64,000 nt of DNA from Sipunculus nudus (GCA_026874595.1 CM049322.1:45012840-45076839), one strand, 5' to 3'; counted from the stretch's first letter, positions 16,404 through 28,941 are shown. The notes: generated by a model not told the origin, from the letters alone. A program made the numbers and translations.

Positions 16404-16790
16404 TTCTTGTGGAACATGATTATGTAAAGTTTAGCTCCAATTTACTTTTCTAAATCAATTGTCATGATACAGGAAATGGTTACTTTTAAATGGACAGATT
16501 TATGTAAATGTTTTACAGAACCTGCTATAAGAAAAATCTTGTAGCGGTGATTTCATGAAACCGTTATCTTACAAGTGTGCATTCCTGAAAGGCAATATAA
16601 TTAACTTTTCTCTAAAGCAATAATTTTAAAACCTAACTTCACACAGAAATAAAAAAAAGGATGAATCTGACCCTCACCGTGAAAAACTTAAATAATAAAG
16701 CATTTACAACCATGATAAATACATTCAAAATACAATGTACCTGGCCAAATGAAACCCTTAAATTTTGCAAATAACACCAAGCCTATTTTA

Positions 16791-16812
16791 TATATATATA
16801 TATATATATAAA

Positions 16813-16850
<38 letters not shown>
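16791..16850. repeat. (TA)n microsatellite
   Basis: Sixty bases of TA with one AATATTT interruption, 3' of the receptor gene. Confidence 0.95.
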
Positions 16851-16854
<4 letters not shown>

Positions 16855-17623
16855 ACTTTGTTTACAACACAGTTATGTTTATCAATGCGATAATTATCTA
16901 CCCCAATACCAAATATCATTTAACAACCATGCAAATGCATTTTCTAAACACAATTTAAATGGCAAAAATGAAAAACGCAAGTTCTTACATCATCAATACG
17001 CATGTTAGATATAAAAGAGTAATGGAGAAAGAAATCAAATCGGATGAACAAATGTATCAACCTAAGTATATATACGGTTGAACTAGGTTCTTATATGTTG
17101 ATGTCTCCTTGTAAATCAAGCTTCCCTGTCCTAAAGCATGCATTCACGATATTACACTTTAATTGTGAACTGCAGGATATAAACGGTTGAAACTTTGATA
17201 TCATGTAGATAATCAATCATATGAACAAAGTTTGTGCACGTCTGTGCTTTACTGTCACTTCTGCAGACTACAGGATATCCCTTATCATTCGAAGAATGGT
17301 TTAACTCCTCATTCTTTCGGAGGGATGGGATATATTGTTAGAGTAAGGTAAATGTCAGGCCTTCCAACAAGGGAATTAAAAATACTTATCTGTTGATCAT
17401 ATAGATCGCAAATATAAAAAAAGTCCCATTGATAGGCCTTTATGTCTTTCACATAACCAGGGGATTATCTAAACCTTAAACACCTTGTATATTATTATAA
17501 ATTAGAATTACTCTTGGTCTTGGTGTGCAGGGTAAATTGTCACGTGTGAAAAATACTGACATTGCAAGATTTTGTTTGATTAGAATGTATTTCGCAGGCA
17601 ATTCTTTCTGTACAGCCAAATAT

Positions 17624-18381
17624 TTATTTACACCTTGGGTCTCCAGTATGGGCGAGTACAGGTGATGTTTTTGCGGAGATTGAGTAACTCTGTGATCCTT
17701 GGTAAGAGGAAGCCCCGGTTGCAGTATGACATATGAAGGGAGCTTCCACCATAGCAGCGTCAAGGTTGACACGCTTCACCAAAGTTTGGTGGGGCAAATC
17801 CTGATTTTGCCTTCGTGTGGTTAGGTGGTACTTTCCAGGCTGTTCTGTTGATGACCAGTCTTCAAAGAAAGAGTGAGACCTCTGTGAAGGTAAATCATTT
17901 TCCTTTTTTAACTTCCCATCTTCATCAGCCTCGCCAGAAGAAATATCCTTAGGTGCATCCTCATCATATACTAGACATCTTGGATTCCCTGCATCACAGA
18001 AATCCTTGCCATATCGTCTACCTTGATTTGGCGTCCATGTTTGGCCTGACGAAAAGTTTTCTTCTGCATTGGCACTTGTAAGTGAAAGTTCCGCATTATA
18101 TTGATGCGATTGATGTATAAAAGGTATGGACGGTATGTGATCCGAATCAATCGAACCCGGTCGTTCTTGTTCAGTAGATCGTCTTTTGTGCATTATGTTA
18201 AAGTTTGCCAGGCCATAGAATGGATTCAAAATGGCGTCGAATTCTCTCATATCCCTCTTAAACAGATCCCAGGATTCATAGTCAGCTCGTGTTGCCTGTT
18301 CTAATGCTCGACGGCGATTCTTATGCTTCTTATTGACAACTGCGTACACAGGTTCTTTGGCAGATTCACGTAATAAAGTAG
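17624..18381 (-). CDS. Receptor copy D exon 9: distal cytoplasmic tail and stop
   Basis: 758 nt open from acceptor TTCTAG to TAA. Begins with KEPVYAVVNKKHKNRRR (Tyr446, YxxV type), then DYESWDLFKRD and a Ser/Glu/Pro-rich, probably disordered region. This is the longest coding stretch in the window. Its function as a signalling tail is inferred from position. An AATAAA overlaps the stop codon on this strand. Confidence 0.82.
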
Positions 18382-21300
18382 CTAGAATTTCAAAGAAATA
18401 CACAGCAACATAAATATGAATTACAGAGACACATAAGAATTTGCCCTACTGAAGAAACGAGAGAAGAAAAATATTAAATTTAAAGCGATTGAGAAATAGG
18501 TCTAATTTAATATGATGACTGAAACAAGCAGGCCATGGTAAAGTGAATGAACTGGAACGCAAAGTTTCTCGGAAAAGATTAAACCACTATGTTTCTACAC
18601 CAAGGGATTTGTTTAAGTGCACGAGAGAACATATGGTACTTGTCTTAAGAAGCGGGGTAGAATATTCAGTCGTTGGGTCTTTTTTTCAGTATTCTATAAA
18701 TGAACTAGTGAGCATAATATGGGAAAAATTGCCATTAAAAATTATTAGAAAGTTTATTATCCAACACACAACTTTCACGTTCGACATTCTCATCCCATGA
18801 ATTATCATGTGTCTCATCATGATGTTTGTTATTTGGGTCACACTGTGAGGAGATCTTACTGGTGCCGAATAAGCTACGGTATTCTAAATGTGAGACAGCA
18901 AACCGGAGTAAGAATCTATTCAAATATGCAAGAATTATACATCCTACCAGATTTCATATCACATTCTGTAAAGGAATTTTCATTAGTATACTTTCTTTTG
19001 CAAAACAATAACCAAGTTCGACGCGAAGAATATTAAGTTATATGTAGAAGCAACATCTAATTTTACATTTCTAAAATTCTAGTATTGAATGCAAATATTT
19101 ACCTGACGCCATAAAATGTTTTCGTTTTGTGCGTATGGTTAAAATCTTTTCCTTTGCTTTTCGGAAAATGTTGCCTTCATTTGTGAAAGAGTTTGCTGAC
19201 TGTCGTCGGGCCCTGACTGGTTTCTGGTCACGTGAATGTGTCTGTCTTGACTGCCCTGGTCTGTATTTATCTGGCTGCATGGAATCGATGGTACCGTCAT
19301 TTGCAGTTTTGGCGATGATGGTAGTAACTGTACTGTCATGCATTTTGTCCAATGGGACAGAATAGATGTCGGACACAGCAATGTTTTGAGCAGCGTCCTT
19401 AAAATAATTTTCAGGATCATGAGAATATGATTCCAACCTAAAAAGATATGATCAGGGGGAAATAAATAATAATTTTTTTCACATAGAAAATAGATTAACC
19501 GATTCCCATATTTGAAATCGAGCTTTTAAAGAATATTTAAGTAAAGTTATGTAATTTAGCTTCCTATGAAAAGATGACTCTCTATTCTAAAAAAAGTACA
19601 GTCACCTCGTAAAAAAATACTTACGCTTTCCTCCTGATGACGGTGAACTTTCTTATAAAAGGTAAGCAGCTTGCCATCAAAAGCAAGGCCAGAATAATTG
19701 TAGCTACCATGAACGGGTTCAAATGTTCTTGTAAAAAAATGAAAGCGCTTTATGTTGGATACATGGCAAATGGCTCACATTCAGCTGAATTGGTGAGTCA
19801 GTTTTGACTAATTTAAAAAAAGGGACCTTTTTAAAATGGTTTATCAATTCAAACCTCTATCCCGGCATTTATGAAATGAATACCTTTCTTTAATATGATA
19901 CTCGATCTGCGTTAACCTTGAAAATGGGTATAAAGATAACAGTTGTTTACCTCTTGTTGTGTTCCTGTCCGATGGAACATCGTGCGTTCCAGTGTCCTGT
20001 GCCGTGGAGTTTTTCAAAGTGTAATCTGCTAAACAAAAAAAATATAGGTCTCTAATGTATTATTCAAAGACCTTTTAGGAATAGAAACATTTTATAATCT
20101 TAATATTATCTTCGTGATGTTTTTTAGGGGCTTTTGGTTATGGGTTATGCTATGTATCCGAGTAAATCAAGTTTCCGACTGGCCCTCCATCCGGCTGCAA
20201 ACGAACAATAATAAATGTTACACATGTGCTAACTTGACATCTGGATAGCTACTAAAAGTTCTTGTATAAAAAAATAAAGTCATAGAAACAAGAGCAAAAT
20301 AGACGAAACAAGCTTTAAGCATCTTGCGATTACGTTTCACACACGTTTCAAGACCGCTAAACAAACACTTGTTTCCACTGAGCTGCATTTGATCAAAGGA
20401 TCATATGCTTTGTTTTTTATAACTTGTTTGAAGGAGACCTGGTTTTATTAACCCTGTTCTTTGTTAGTTCTAATCCGCTTGAAGACTGTAATTGAGAATG
20501 ACACAACTATTATTTTTTTTATTATATTTAATTGATAGCTTACTTTGTATCAGTCATAGCTCAGAGTAGACAAATATCACTTATACACTGTCGTAATGCA
20601 AATATATAAAAAAAATCAATCGAGCTAGTTCTTTTAAATTTAATAATAAAAATCTCCACTGCGAAGCATCATAATGGGTTTGCATTCACAAGTGTTGGAC
20701 AACATTTCAAAGAACTTGTCAATGTTCCTTTGTTGTAGCACAAATACTAAATGGTCTAAGGAAAATATATGATTGCTAAGGTTCATTAAAAATATATGTA
20801 AATCCTGTGAAATGACTGATAGCACTTAATAAAAATAAACATTTTGCTCCATCGGTCCGGCTGATGAAACTACAAGTAACAAATTGTAAAAAAGTACGAT
20901 TGATTCGCGTCAAAATCCTAAACACTACCGGTCTTGTTTAACTGATGAAACGTCCCATGATTATGCCAATTAACAGGACACCCTACGGTTGCGTTTCTTA
21001 CTATGTTTTGGCATTCTAAAAAAGTATAAAAAGGGTGGCGCAATATTGAAATACCGTTCAGAGATGAACATGCAGAGCAATTAACACGAAAGTCCAGGCA
21101 TTGCCGATTTAGATATTTGTGTTTTGTATCAAATCAGAATTAAAATTTAATAATTTTGTGTAAATTGTGAGAAGAACTGGTAGGTCCGATCATGTTCAAT
21201 TTACTATAGCTAAGCGTGGCTGAAAGAAACCGGAGATCCAAAGGGTGTCGGTTTGTTTTCAGGCGGTGCGGGGGTGTTTAATCACATAATGAAACTTGAA

Positions 21301-24300
21301 TGTTGCACTAAACCAAACATAGTAAAAATGATCGCATTTTGAGAATTAAGATGGGCCCCTAGGCAGTAACCAAATGGTATTAACATGTACTTTATATACA
21401 GAACTTAAACGGAAACCATCTTGAAGAGGGTACGTAATTTTAGTCCTGGGACTACCAGGTTCACATCGTGTTTACATCTCCTTACAATATTTATATAATA
21501 TACTATTTAATAATACATATCGCAGCAGACAGGAAAATATGAAAGTTTCCGATCTTACGTCACTTTTTTCATGTAAATATTATACTGTATTAATATGTGT
21601 ATTGTTTAATAAATAGTCCTTTTTTTATGCGTTCAGGCATATGAGCTGGAACGCTGAAGCTTTCCGGAAACCGAAAGTGTATATAGTCTCCCTATTCAGA
21701 ACGAAGGTATATAGGTGCCTCGAATGATTTTTATGTACCCTGGAATGCAAAATCATTGATGAGAAAATCTTAATTTTAACTTTCCAGGTCGCACGCAATA
21801 TTTAGACTTGACAGATTCCATCCAGAAATTTTTTTTTTTTCAATTTGTACTAATTTCCTTTGACGTACGCTCCGTAGCCTATTCCGCGTAAGCGTTCCGC
21901 TGTGTTCAACGGGACAGAATGCCCGTAATGTCTCGAATAATATAGATGTTTGCTTTTAATCAAAGTAGATACAAATATGAATTTTCCAAAACACTAAAGA
22001 TTACATATTATTACCAATAAATAATTCAATATTTGCAAAAGAAATTGGTGTCCAATGCATATGTTTCAACAGTTGCGGAGACTTGCCCGAATTCATGCTC
22101 CGCCCCTAAATATGCAAATTCATTTGATCATTACTAGTCCCACCTGGGATATATTCGCAACAATAAATGATACTGTAAACTGCATTAATCGTAAGCTAAG
22201 GATTAATGTAAACAGCTGTATTGCACCCGACATGTTTCGCCGAACACTTGCGAGTTATTCCTGTCATAACATATAAATTAAAACCCTGTTGAATCAATCA
22301 ATCAGGTTTCCATATCTGGCACAAACAAATCTGATATTTTAATCTCCTCACTAAAAATTACAGTATAATCGAGAATGGTAGAGACATTTAGATATACGTA
22401 TATTTACTATATTTATATGGCTAAGAAGTGGCGTATGTTTAAAAAGCAGTCCGCCATTTATCATATGAAACAGTGATGACACCCACCGTCATTTATATTA
22501 ATGGAAATGATCAAAACTATATTTGTGAAAAATGGAGCAGTTTTATTAAAATTTTATCAAATCTGCCAAACATTTATACCCGCCGTTTGACTATTTAATA
22601 CGTTCATGTAAGAGGCTGTTCGTCCAACAATGTGACGTAAATTAACATTAAGAAAAATGCAAATGTTTATGTCTAAGTTTTTTAGCTGACCATACTCCAG
22701 GATAGATATTGTGTACTGAGCTGCTGTGGTCCATGGCCTGTTGACCACTTTGTACTCACTTTTCACACAGATAACACCAGCACTGCTGTTACAATGCCGG
22801 GGCTGCCAGCGGATACCTCGATCTGTGTGTGCAAGAACAACACACTCCTCATCTCTTATGATGACATCCTCGTCCCAGAAGGTGTACCCGCTTTCTTCTA
22901 GAGGACAAGGTACATTATTTGCTTATTCATATACATGTTATGCAAGTGCATTTGTAATTTGATAAAAAGATAACAGGGTAATACCAGTGTATTAAAAAGT
23001 GATTCATTTTATACCTTTATCCAATGCTCAGCGATCTCATAATTCCGTAAATGTATGAATATTTCGAAAAGACACCAGCATGACCGCCGCGTCATTCAAG
23101 GGATAGCAATCATGCACTTAATTTACCAAGCTAATTTTATACCATACCGTATATATGGTTTGGCCTATTGTTTTCTCAAAAAATCAAAGTCTCTCTTTTC
23201 ATTGGATGGATATTATGACAATATAATGGCAAATTTATGAAATTAAGAGATTAATTTTATGTTCAATATATCAAAGCAGAAAGATGAACATTTAAATATT
23301 GCATGACTAGACTCATAAGTGCAGGTAATGCATTTTCTTACCGACAAACTGGTTATTGGATTCAATTTGCCGAAGACCTAGCCAAATTTTCGATATTTGC
23401 TTTTCTCTTTCCTTCAGTATTTTGGACACACTCTGAACATTTGGTCTCACTGCCAACTCTCCTCCCCATGTTTTGCATGCGGCCTTTGCTTCCCACCAGT
23501 TATTTTGTGTATCGTGAACTGTATATGTGCCTTTTGGTATTCTTACCCAGTTATCATACGGTATGCCAGGAGGACGTCGGGATGTTACTGTTATTTATAA
23601 GGATGCATTCAGATTATAGTGTTCTATTTATGTATGAACATTTATTACGTACATCGAATTCCTCCGTTAAGATAACAATTGGAAAATTCGCATTTAATAC
23701 ATATAATTTGAATTTTATGTTCAAAAGTAGTATACAGACAAAAAGATAAAAATTATAATACGAATTGCATCATACTTACAATTATATGAACACAGGTACC
23801 CTGCCTTTACTATACAAGATGAAAGTTCAATGTAATCGAACTGAGTCAGCATGCCACACGTTTCACCTGGTGAAAGTTGCCTTGACTGTAAGCTAGCTAA
23901 AGGTGTAGACAGCAGGTTACGATTGATCACACATTGGCACATTTAAAAGAAAAACACCTAAGGTCGAAAAGGCATAAATATAGTTAAACATTTTATTTAA
24001 ATTTAATATTTACTGATTTTTCCATCGAGCCATCTTGGACTTTGAAAATTATGAATATTCCATGACAGCCACACAATTGATAAATGGTGTCTTCTCATTG
24101 CACTCTCGAGTCGGATAAGCTGCAAAGGGTCATATCCTTCAGGTAATACCCAAGTGTCTGAGTCATTTCGTCTGGCACAAAAGGTGGCAGCGATATCCTT
24201 TGTAAATTCACTCCCATTGGACGTGAAGAATTCTAAACAATCTGAAACATGTCGGGACTTATCATTCCTTACAATTATTGATGTTAGAAAATGTCACAAC

Positions 24301-24538
24301 TGAAATCTAGATTTGTTTATGTTTCCTTTACTCTTTACGTATATATTTACTTAACTTTTATATTAAATTTGCTGTACATATATACAATGCACATAATACA
24401 TGCTGAACCATCATAAAAAATATTTAAGAATATAAATAGATTGCAAAAATTAGTCTCCATGTAGTGACATTAGTAATTCTCACTTGTTAACGCCGACAGG
24501 CAGGAAAGCAACACGCACGCACTTGAGATAACATTCAT
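17624..24538 (-). CDS. Tandem C-type-lectin-like transmembrane receptor, 9 exons (copy D)
   Basis: Spliced model, minus strand, exons 24538-24484, 24241-24014, 23896-23780, 23587-23342, 22897-22760, 20028-19951, 19727-19625, 19437-19103, 18381-17624. All junctions are GT..AG and phases agree throughout, giving 685 residues ending in TAA. Seen: signal peptide (residues 1-18), CTLD1 (about 19-133), CTLD2 (about 134-261), Ser/Thr/Asn linker (262-287), one membrane helix (about 293-312) followed by RK, then a cytoplasmic tail of about 373 residues. CTLD2 keeps the four canonical cysteines (AAC, EEC, RHC, VIC) and the WLGL motif. Neither domain has the WND or EPN/QPD calcium/sugar motifs, so classical calcium-dependent sugar binding is not expected. 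N-glycosylation sequons include NGS, NDS, NSS, NST and NTT. The tail has IYSVP (Tyr347), VYAVV (Tyr446) and DYESW (Tyr468), possible SH2 docking sites. By family analogy this is a surface recognition and signalling receptor; ligand unknown. Extra 5' non-coding exons cannot be excluded. Confidence 0.88.
19103..19437 (-). CDS. Receptor copy D exon 8: proximal cytoplasmic tail
   Basis: 335 nt, phase 2 to 1, acceptor TTTTAG, donor G|GTAAAT. Basic, low-complexity tail segment containing NYF (Tyr333) and DIYSVPL (Tyr347). YSVP fits the YxxP type of SH2 docking site. No named domain recognised. The end of the exon (HFMAS then GTAAATATTT) resembles a stretch near 755-770, reported separately as a possible decayed relative. 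Confidence 0.8.
19625..19727 (-). CDS. Receptor copy D exon 7: transmembrane helix
   Basis: 103 nt, phase 1 to 2. Encodes FMVATIILALLLMASCLPFI followed by RKFTVIRRK, a single hydrophobic helix with a strong positive stop-transfer flank, placing the C-terminus in the cytoplasm. Donor GC|GTAAGT is an ordinary GT donor after exon-end GC. Confidence 0.85.
19951..20028 (-). CDS. Receptor copy D exon 6: juxtamembrane linker
   Basis: 78 nt, phases 1 to 1. It encodes a hydrophilic stretch rich in Ser, Thr, Asp and Asn with sequons NST and NTT, as expected for a stalk between lectin domains and membrane. A second AG three bases downstream (exon start 20025) would also keep frame, a NAGNAG-type acceptor that would drop one residue. 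Confidence 0.7.
20029..22759. other. Large intron of receptor copy D
   Basis: 2.7-kb intron between the CTLD2 exon and the linker exon. No further exon with a domain or suitable phase was seen. Poly-T near 21830 is the only simple repeat of note. Confidence 0.55.
22760..22897 (-). CDS. Receptor copy D exon 5: C-terminal part of CTLD2
   Basis: 138 nt, phases 1 to 1, acceptor CTCTAG, donor A|GTGAGT. Contains GYTFWDED, then EEC, RWQPRHC and GVIC, the C-terminal CTLD cysteines. The position normally filled by WND reads WQP, so the calcium site is absent. This is the most conserved exon of the array: intact homologues at 4103-4240 (same length) and about 10902-11034, and a fragment at 8087-8120. 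Confidence 0.9.
23342..23587 (-). CDS. Receptor copy D exon 4: N-terminal part of CTLD2
   Basis: 246 nt, phases 1 to 1. Reads YTVHDTQNNWWEAKAACKTW and then a helix followed by IWLGLRQ, the standard start of a CTLD (first Cys, second helix, WIGL motif). The longer plus-strand open frame over the same bases (23303-23749) is a shadow: it has no domain and no splice partner. Confidence 0.88.
23780..23896 (-). CDS. Receptor copy D exon 3: C-terminal part of CTLD1
   Basis: 117 nt, phases 1 to 1, acceptor CTTTAG, donor T|GTAAGT. Carries the last three CTLD cysteines (GETC, SSC, YLC) with family spacing. The usual Trp before the third of these is replaced (FDYIELSSC). No homologue of this exon is visible in copies A or C. 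Confidence 0.85.
24014..24241 (-). CDS. Receptor copy D exon 2: N-terminal part of CTLD1
   Basis: Acceptor TTTCAG, donor A|GTAAAT, phases 1 to 1. Contains an early Cys (NCLEF), FCARRN, then the CTLD core VWLSWNI and the RWLDGK strand that corresponds to the W.DG motif of the family. Sequons NGS and NDS are present. Degenerate homologues lie at 12076-12301 (with stops) and 4379-4510 (shortened). Confidence 0.88.
24484..24538 (-). CDS. Receptor copy D exon 1: start and signal peptide
   Basis: Encodes [18 protein letters not shown] plus one base (phase 1). It has a hydrophobic core with small residues near the likely cleavage site, and donor A|GTGAGA. Exons of exactly the same length (55 nt) with recognisable sequence occur at 12568-12622 and 4679-4733, which supports this start. 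Confidence 0.85.
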
Positions 24539-24899
24539 GATGTGTTCTTTTCGGGGCAATATATACGGATGTGCACCAAAGTTCACCAAGATGACAGCTA
24601 TATTGGAATAACCGAAATAATTATTTGATGAAATTTGAATTCCTAGATTTAAGTATATAATAAATAGATCAGGAGAGTATGTTTTATTGTGGAATCATAT
24701 ACTGTCTTAGCATTACTAACTGATATGATCCAAAGCTTAAACAAGAAAACCAAATTTCTGGTACATAAATACGTTATCAGTGCAATCTCCAAAATATAAA
24801 TTGTATCACAAATCAAGGAGAAACTTTCAAATCCTTTCGCGAGGAAAGGTATAGCAAACTTACACATATGACAAAGTTAATAACACAATTAACTAACGA

Positions 24900-25245
24900 A
24901 ATTAACAGTCTTACCTTTAAATATAAAGACAACATCATCTCACCTGTGAACTGTCAAATGCTTTTTTGTGAAGATACTGAATGTGGTATGTTCTGTTTCG
25001 AGCATTAGAAGGAGGAAGGCTGTCTGCAAAAGCACAATTAAAACGATAGACGGTGATACGGAAGTTTTCCTGGTACACATATTAGCCATTAAGTATATCA
25101 TCAAAGTCATGATTATAAATAATAATGACTTGCTCCTCGAAAAAGAGTTCCAAGATAATTCCTGTTATTCAGACTAATTATGTGTTGTTCAGACAAAGTC
25201 AAATAGACTTTCAGCCTAACAAATATAATAGAGTAAATAATAAAT
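24900..25245. promoter_or_regulatory. Shared 5' flank of the CTLD receptor copies
   Basis: Bases about 24950-25200, upstream of the first coding exon of copy D, resemble 5095-5310 upstream of copy A and 13000-13265 upstream of copy C (shared GTTCC-AGATAATT and ACTAATTATGT words). The segment was duplicated with the gene; whether it is the promoter or a 5' untranslated region is not shown. Confidence 0.4.
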
Positions 25246-25344
25246 ATACCGATTTTGATGATTTCACAGAAGTTGGCTAATTTTCAGCGATGTATCATTC
25301 CAGAAGAAGTAGCCAGCATTCCTGAATCTTGTCCAGGATGTGCA

Positions 25345-25345
<1 letters not shown>

Positions 25346-25396
<51 letters not shown>
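25346..25396. repeat. (TA)n microsatellite
   Basis: About 24 TA units just after CCAGGATGTGCAG. The same 13-base flank occurs at about 27607-27619 without the array, so the array expanded or was inserted in one duplicate. Confidence 0.9.
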
Positions 25397-25399
<3 letters not shown>

Positions 25400-25401
<2 letters not shown>

Positions 25402-28400
25402 ATTATTTTGATAACTTATCCTGCAAACGGTCTTTTTAGATAAAATGTTCTGGCATGTTGTTTAATAGATAATGCATTTGTTTTCTTTTATGAAGACATT
25501 TGCGGGTCAAGGTCTTGGTATTTGTCATAAACGGTGCATTTGTTAGTGTAAGTCGGCCTATACATTTAAAGGGAAATCGTTTGGTTGTAGATAAACAATG
25601 CACCGGTTTTCTTTGTTAAATTGTTGGGAGTTTCCCTGTATCCCCGAAGCACAAAGTTACCTAGTATATTGTATGAGATTTAATTATAATGTTTTTGTTA
25701 TATCACGGAAATAATGACAGAGATAGATGAGGAGATGGTTCATACATCATAGCATCTGAAGAGAAAACATATCGTTTGTTTTGATCAACGTGAACAAACA
25801 TACTTACTAATTCAGATTGGATACGAATATTATAAAAATATACCGAAGAGAAGTATACATACATTTCATCAAGTTTGAAAAAATATTATAATATACAAAA
25901 TATTAGTAAAATAAAAAAAAATAAAATAGTAAGATATATCATCCTCGCCTACATAATAACAAAAAAATAAAAAATAGACTGGATAAGAAACACGTGCTTA
26001 TTGGAAATATTATGCTTTCTTTATAGGCAGTCCATAATAAATGATAATGATTTGCATTACGTTTACCATAACATCTGTCTTGGGATACTTTGTATGATGC
26101 AAAGACTGGAGACACAATCTTATATGTCTAAAAGAAAACGCAATCTGTGACACACAGAAGGGTCCTGTACCAATGTAAGCCTCACAGTCACATAAAGCTT
26201 ATAAACCAATAAAAAAAATCTCAGTCAACATTATGGACATCCAAATGTATGGGTTTGTAGGTTTAATGGTTTCAAAACGTGTCGGTCTAACTGACAGAGA
26301 GACGATGGACAATGGATCATAACGATTTCTCAAATGAATTATAGTCAGCTGAACTAAAAATTGTAATGTATGTCAACAGTTGGACAGTGTTAAGGTTTTC
26401 AGGCGATCTCTGGTTATTGTTGCCATTCTCAGATAGTGTTGCTCATGATGTATCTTTAATTCACAGATTGCTGATAGTTTTATATCTATACCATAGTGTC
26501 TTTAAGTTCATGAAATGCAATTTATTTCAAAACTACTTGAGCAAGAATAAGCATGACGATAACTAAGAGATCATTCATACAACACCGTTTGGACGCTGAT
26601 GTATGGTGACTTGTAAAATTTGATGATTTGTTTTTTTTTTTTTTTTAATTTCCCCAAAACACTATTGCTAAGGACTTTTTTCCCCTGACATTAAGGCCTT
26701 ATTAAATAATCAAAATCAGGTGATTTTGCTTTCGTTGCAATTTGTGTGAGATTGACCCCTTATTTTGAGTACAATGCCTGTACTATTACATGCCACTACG
26801 GCCAAGCACGAAAATCGCCCATATATCAACGACGTCAATCTTCTCCTACTCTTCTTCTCATCTTAAAAAAATGAATGAAAACAGCATTAAAATAACTTTA
26901 GGTATGTAATTAAACAATCGCAGATACGAAGGTGTGTCGAAGATAACATTCAAGTATTTATTTCTAGTATAACTAATAAGTTTTTTTTTATTCGGCTAAT
27001 TTCAGCAGGGTAAAATTATATATTCATGCTTATAAACCATTGATTCCCAAATTATATGTTATAACAAAAATATAAAACGACCCAGTATACACATTTCTAT
27101 GGATGATACATTTAGATATATGAAATCTTAGAATAAAATAATACAAATCAAATGCGAATATATTAACTTATGCACTTTATTACATTTTGACAAATGCGAA
27201 GGCGACACTCTTCTACCTTCAATGAGGCTTCAAAGAAGATTAAGAACACTATATACATTTGATTGTTGATTCATACCATTGTAAAGATAAGAAAAGTATA
27301 TGTTGTGTAATTATTACATTGGTATAATTAATTGTTATATATAAAATACAATTATCACGTATATAATAAGCAGTGAAGGTTTTTCTGACATAAAATGTAG
27401 CGGAGAAACATATAATTTATTACCAGTCTTGTTTACATATGATATTGCCAGCTTCCGAGAGGACTTAGATAATTACAGTGATATCAGAATAATTATGTGC
27501 TGAAAATACAAGGTCAAAGTGACTTTTCCAATATATATCAACTATAAATCATAAGAATTAAGAGAATGTAGCAGGATTCATTTTTACAGCATCCTTTCCG
27601 CTGTTCCAGGATGTGCAGAATTTAGAAAATTATGTAAATAGCCGTGTTAACTAATCAAAATATACATGGACTTATGTTTGGTGCAACTTTTTATATTTAC
27701 GGAACTTGAAATTTTCATCCAATCTCATGATAGCAGTTATCTTCAATCATAAAATTACCTAATATTTTGTATTAAAAACGCTTTGTCATATTTCGCTGTA
27801 ACAGTAGCATTTATCATGTGGTTACAAAGTTATGGATCGCGGGAGTTTAGTATGATATCAAGCAATGTATCAGCTTTATCTGACTCCACACTCTGTCTTC
27901 CTGGTCCTTCTATTTTATGCTTTTTTTCCTTATCTCGAATCCATATGGTGAATTAAAACCTTTTTGTGTAACAGTCGCCTTAGGGTTATTGACTGCGCCG
28001 GGGGAGGGGAGCGGGGGTGGGGGGTACGAGTTCATCATCGTGTGTATATCTGTGCTTTTCTCGTTGCAACCATGAACGAAATCTCTTGAAATGTTCAAAG
28101 CATTTCGGGAATGAAACAATTGAGTATCGATTAGATTTTGGTGGGAACGGAGTAAGGAATATCATCAAGGAATATTCGCAAATGCCGATTCACTTACGCA
28201 CGAATGAACGTAGGCTAATTAGGTGACTATGGCTTTAGGGGCATCCAACATCAGGAACCCCCAAATGCCGGAGGCTTTCATTCCTTAAATTGCATATTTC
28301 TAGATCGTTCTACATTTGCCTGTCGCCCGCCCTATGGGCGGAGAGTGCGCAGCCTCATTCATACAAAAACCGGCAACCAACTTGCGCCCCAAGCGCCTTA

Positions 28401-28860
28401 ACCGTTACATATACATCACCCACATAACCCCACCCCACCCCACCCCCACCAACCCCTAAACCCAAACTTTATTATTTATAAGATATTTACAATGAGAAAA
28501 GAGGCCTGTCCTTAGATCATTGAACCAACTTGGTTAGCATACATTAAGAAACGAAAAACAAATCTGACCGACCAGTTTGTCCTTAAGCCTGAAAAGCCCT
28601 TGTCAAAGCAATTTAAATGACTTGGTCCTCGATTATAATTTAGTATATTTTTTTCCTTGGTCTCGGGTTGAAATAATTTTTAGAATGATCGAATAAGATG
28701 GCGTTTGCTGCCCACCAGTAATCAGTCATTATAAGAGTTGACTATCATTCGCTTTTTGTTTAAATTTATTATATTTTCTGTCATTTATATAGGGAAAATT
28801 TAGGAACATACAGATTCCAAAGTGTCGGTCTAAGTCTCCATCCAGGATCACATAGTTCCG
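25400..28860. other. Intergenic stretch upstream of receptor copy D
   Basis: AT-rich sequence without a supported gene. 27460-27620 is a diverged duplicate of 25140-25345. Open frames of 60-70 codons lack domains and splice context. Confidence 0.5.
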
Positions 28861-28882
28861 GTATTGGTCGCCGTCCTATATT

Positions 28883-28884
<2 letters not shown>

Positions 28885-28941
<57 letters not shown>
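28885..28941. repeat. (TA)n microsatellite
   Basis: About 28 TA units. The open frames on both strands that cross it are artefacts of the repeat. Confidence 0.95.

Noticed and set aside
23303-23749. 148-codon plus-strand open frame
   Set aside because: It lies opposite the minus-strand CTLD2 exon, which has correct splice sites, phase and domain residues. The plus-strand protein has no recognisable motif.
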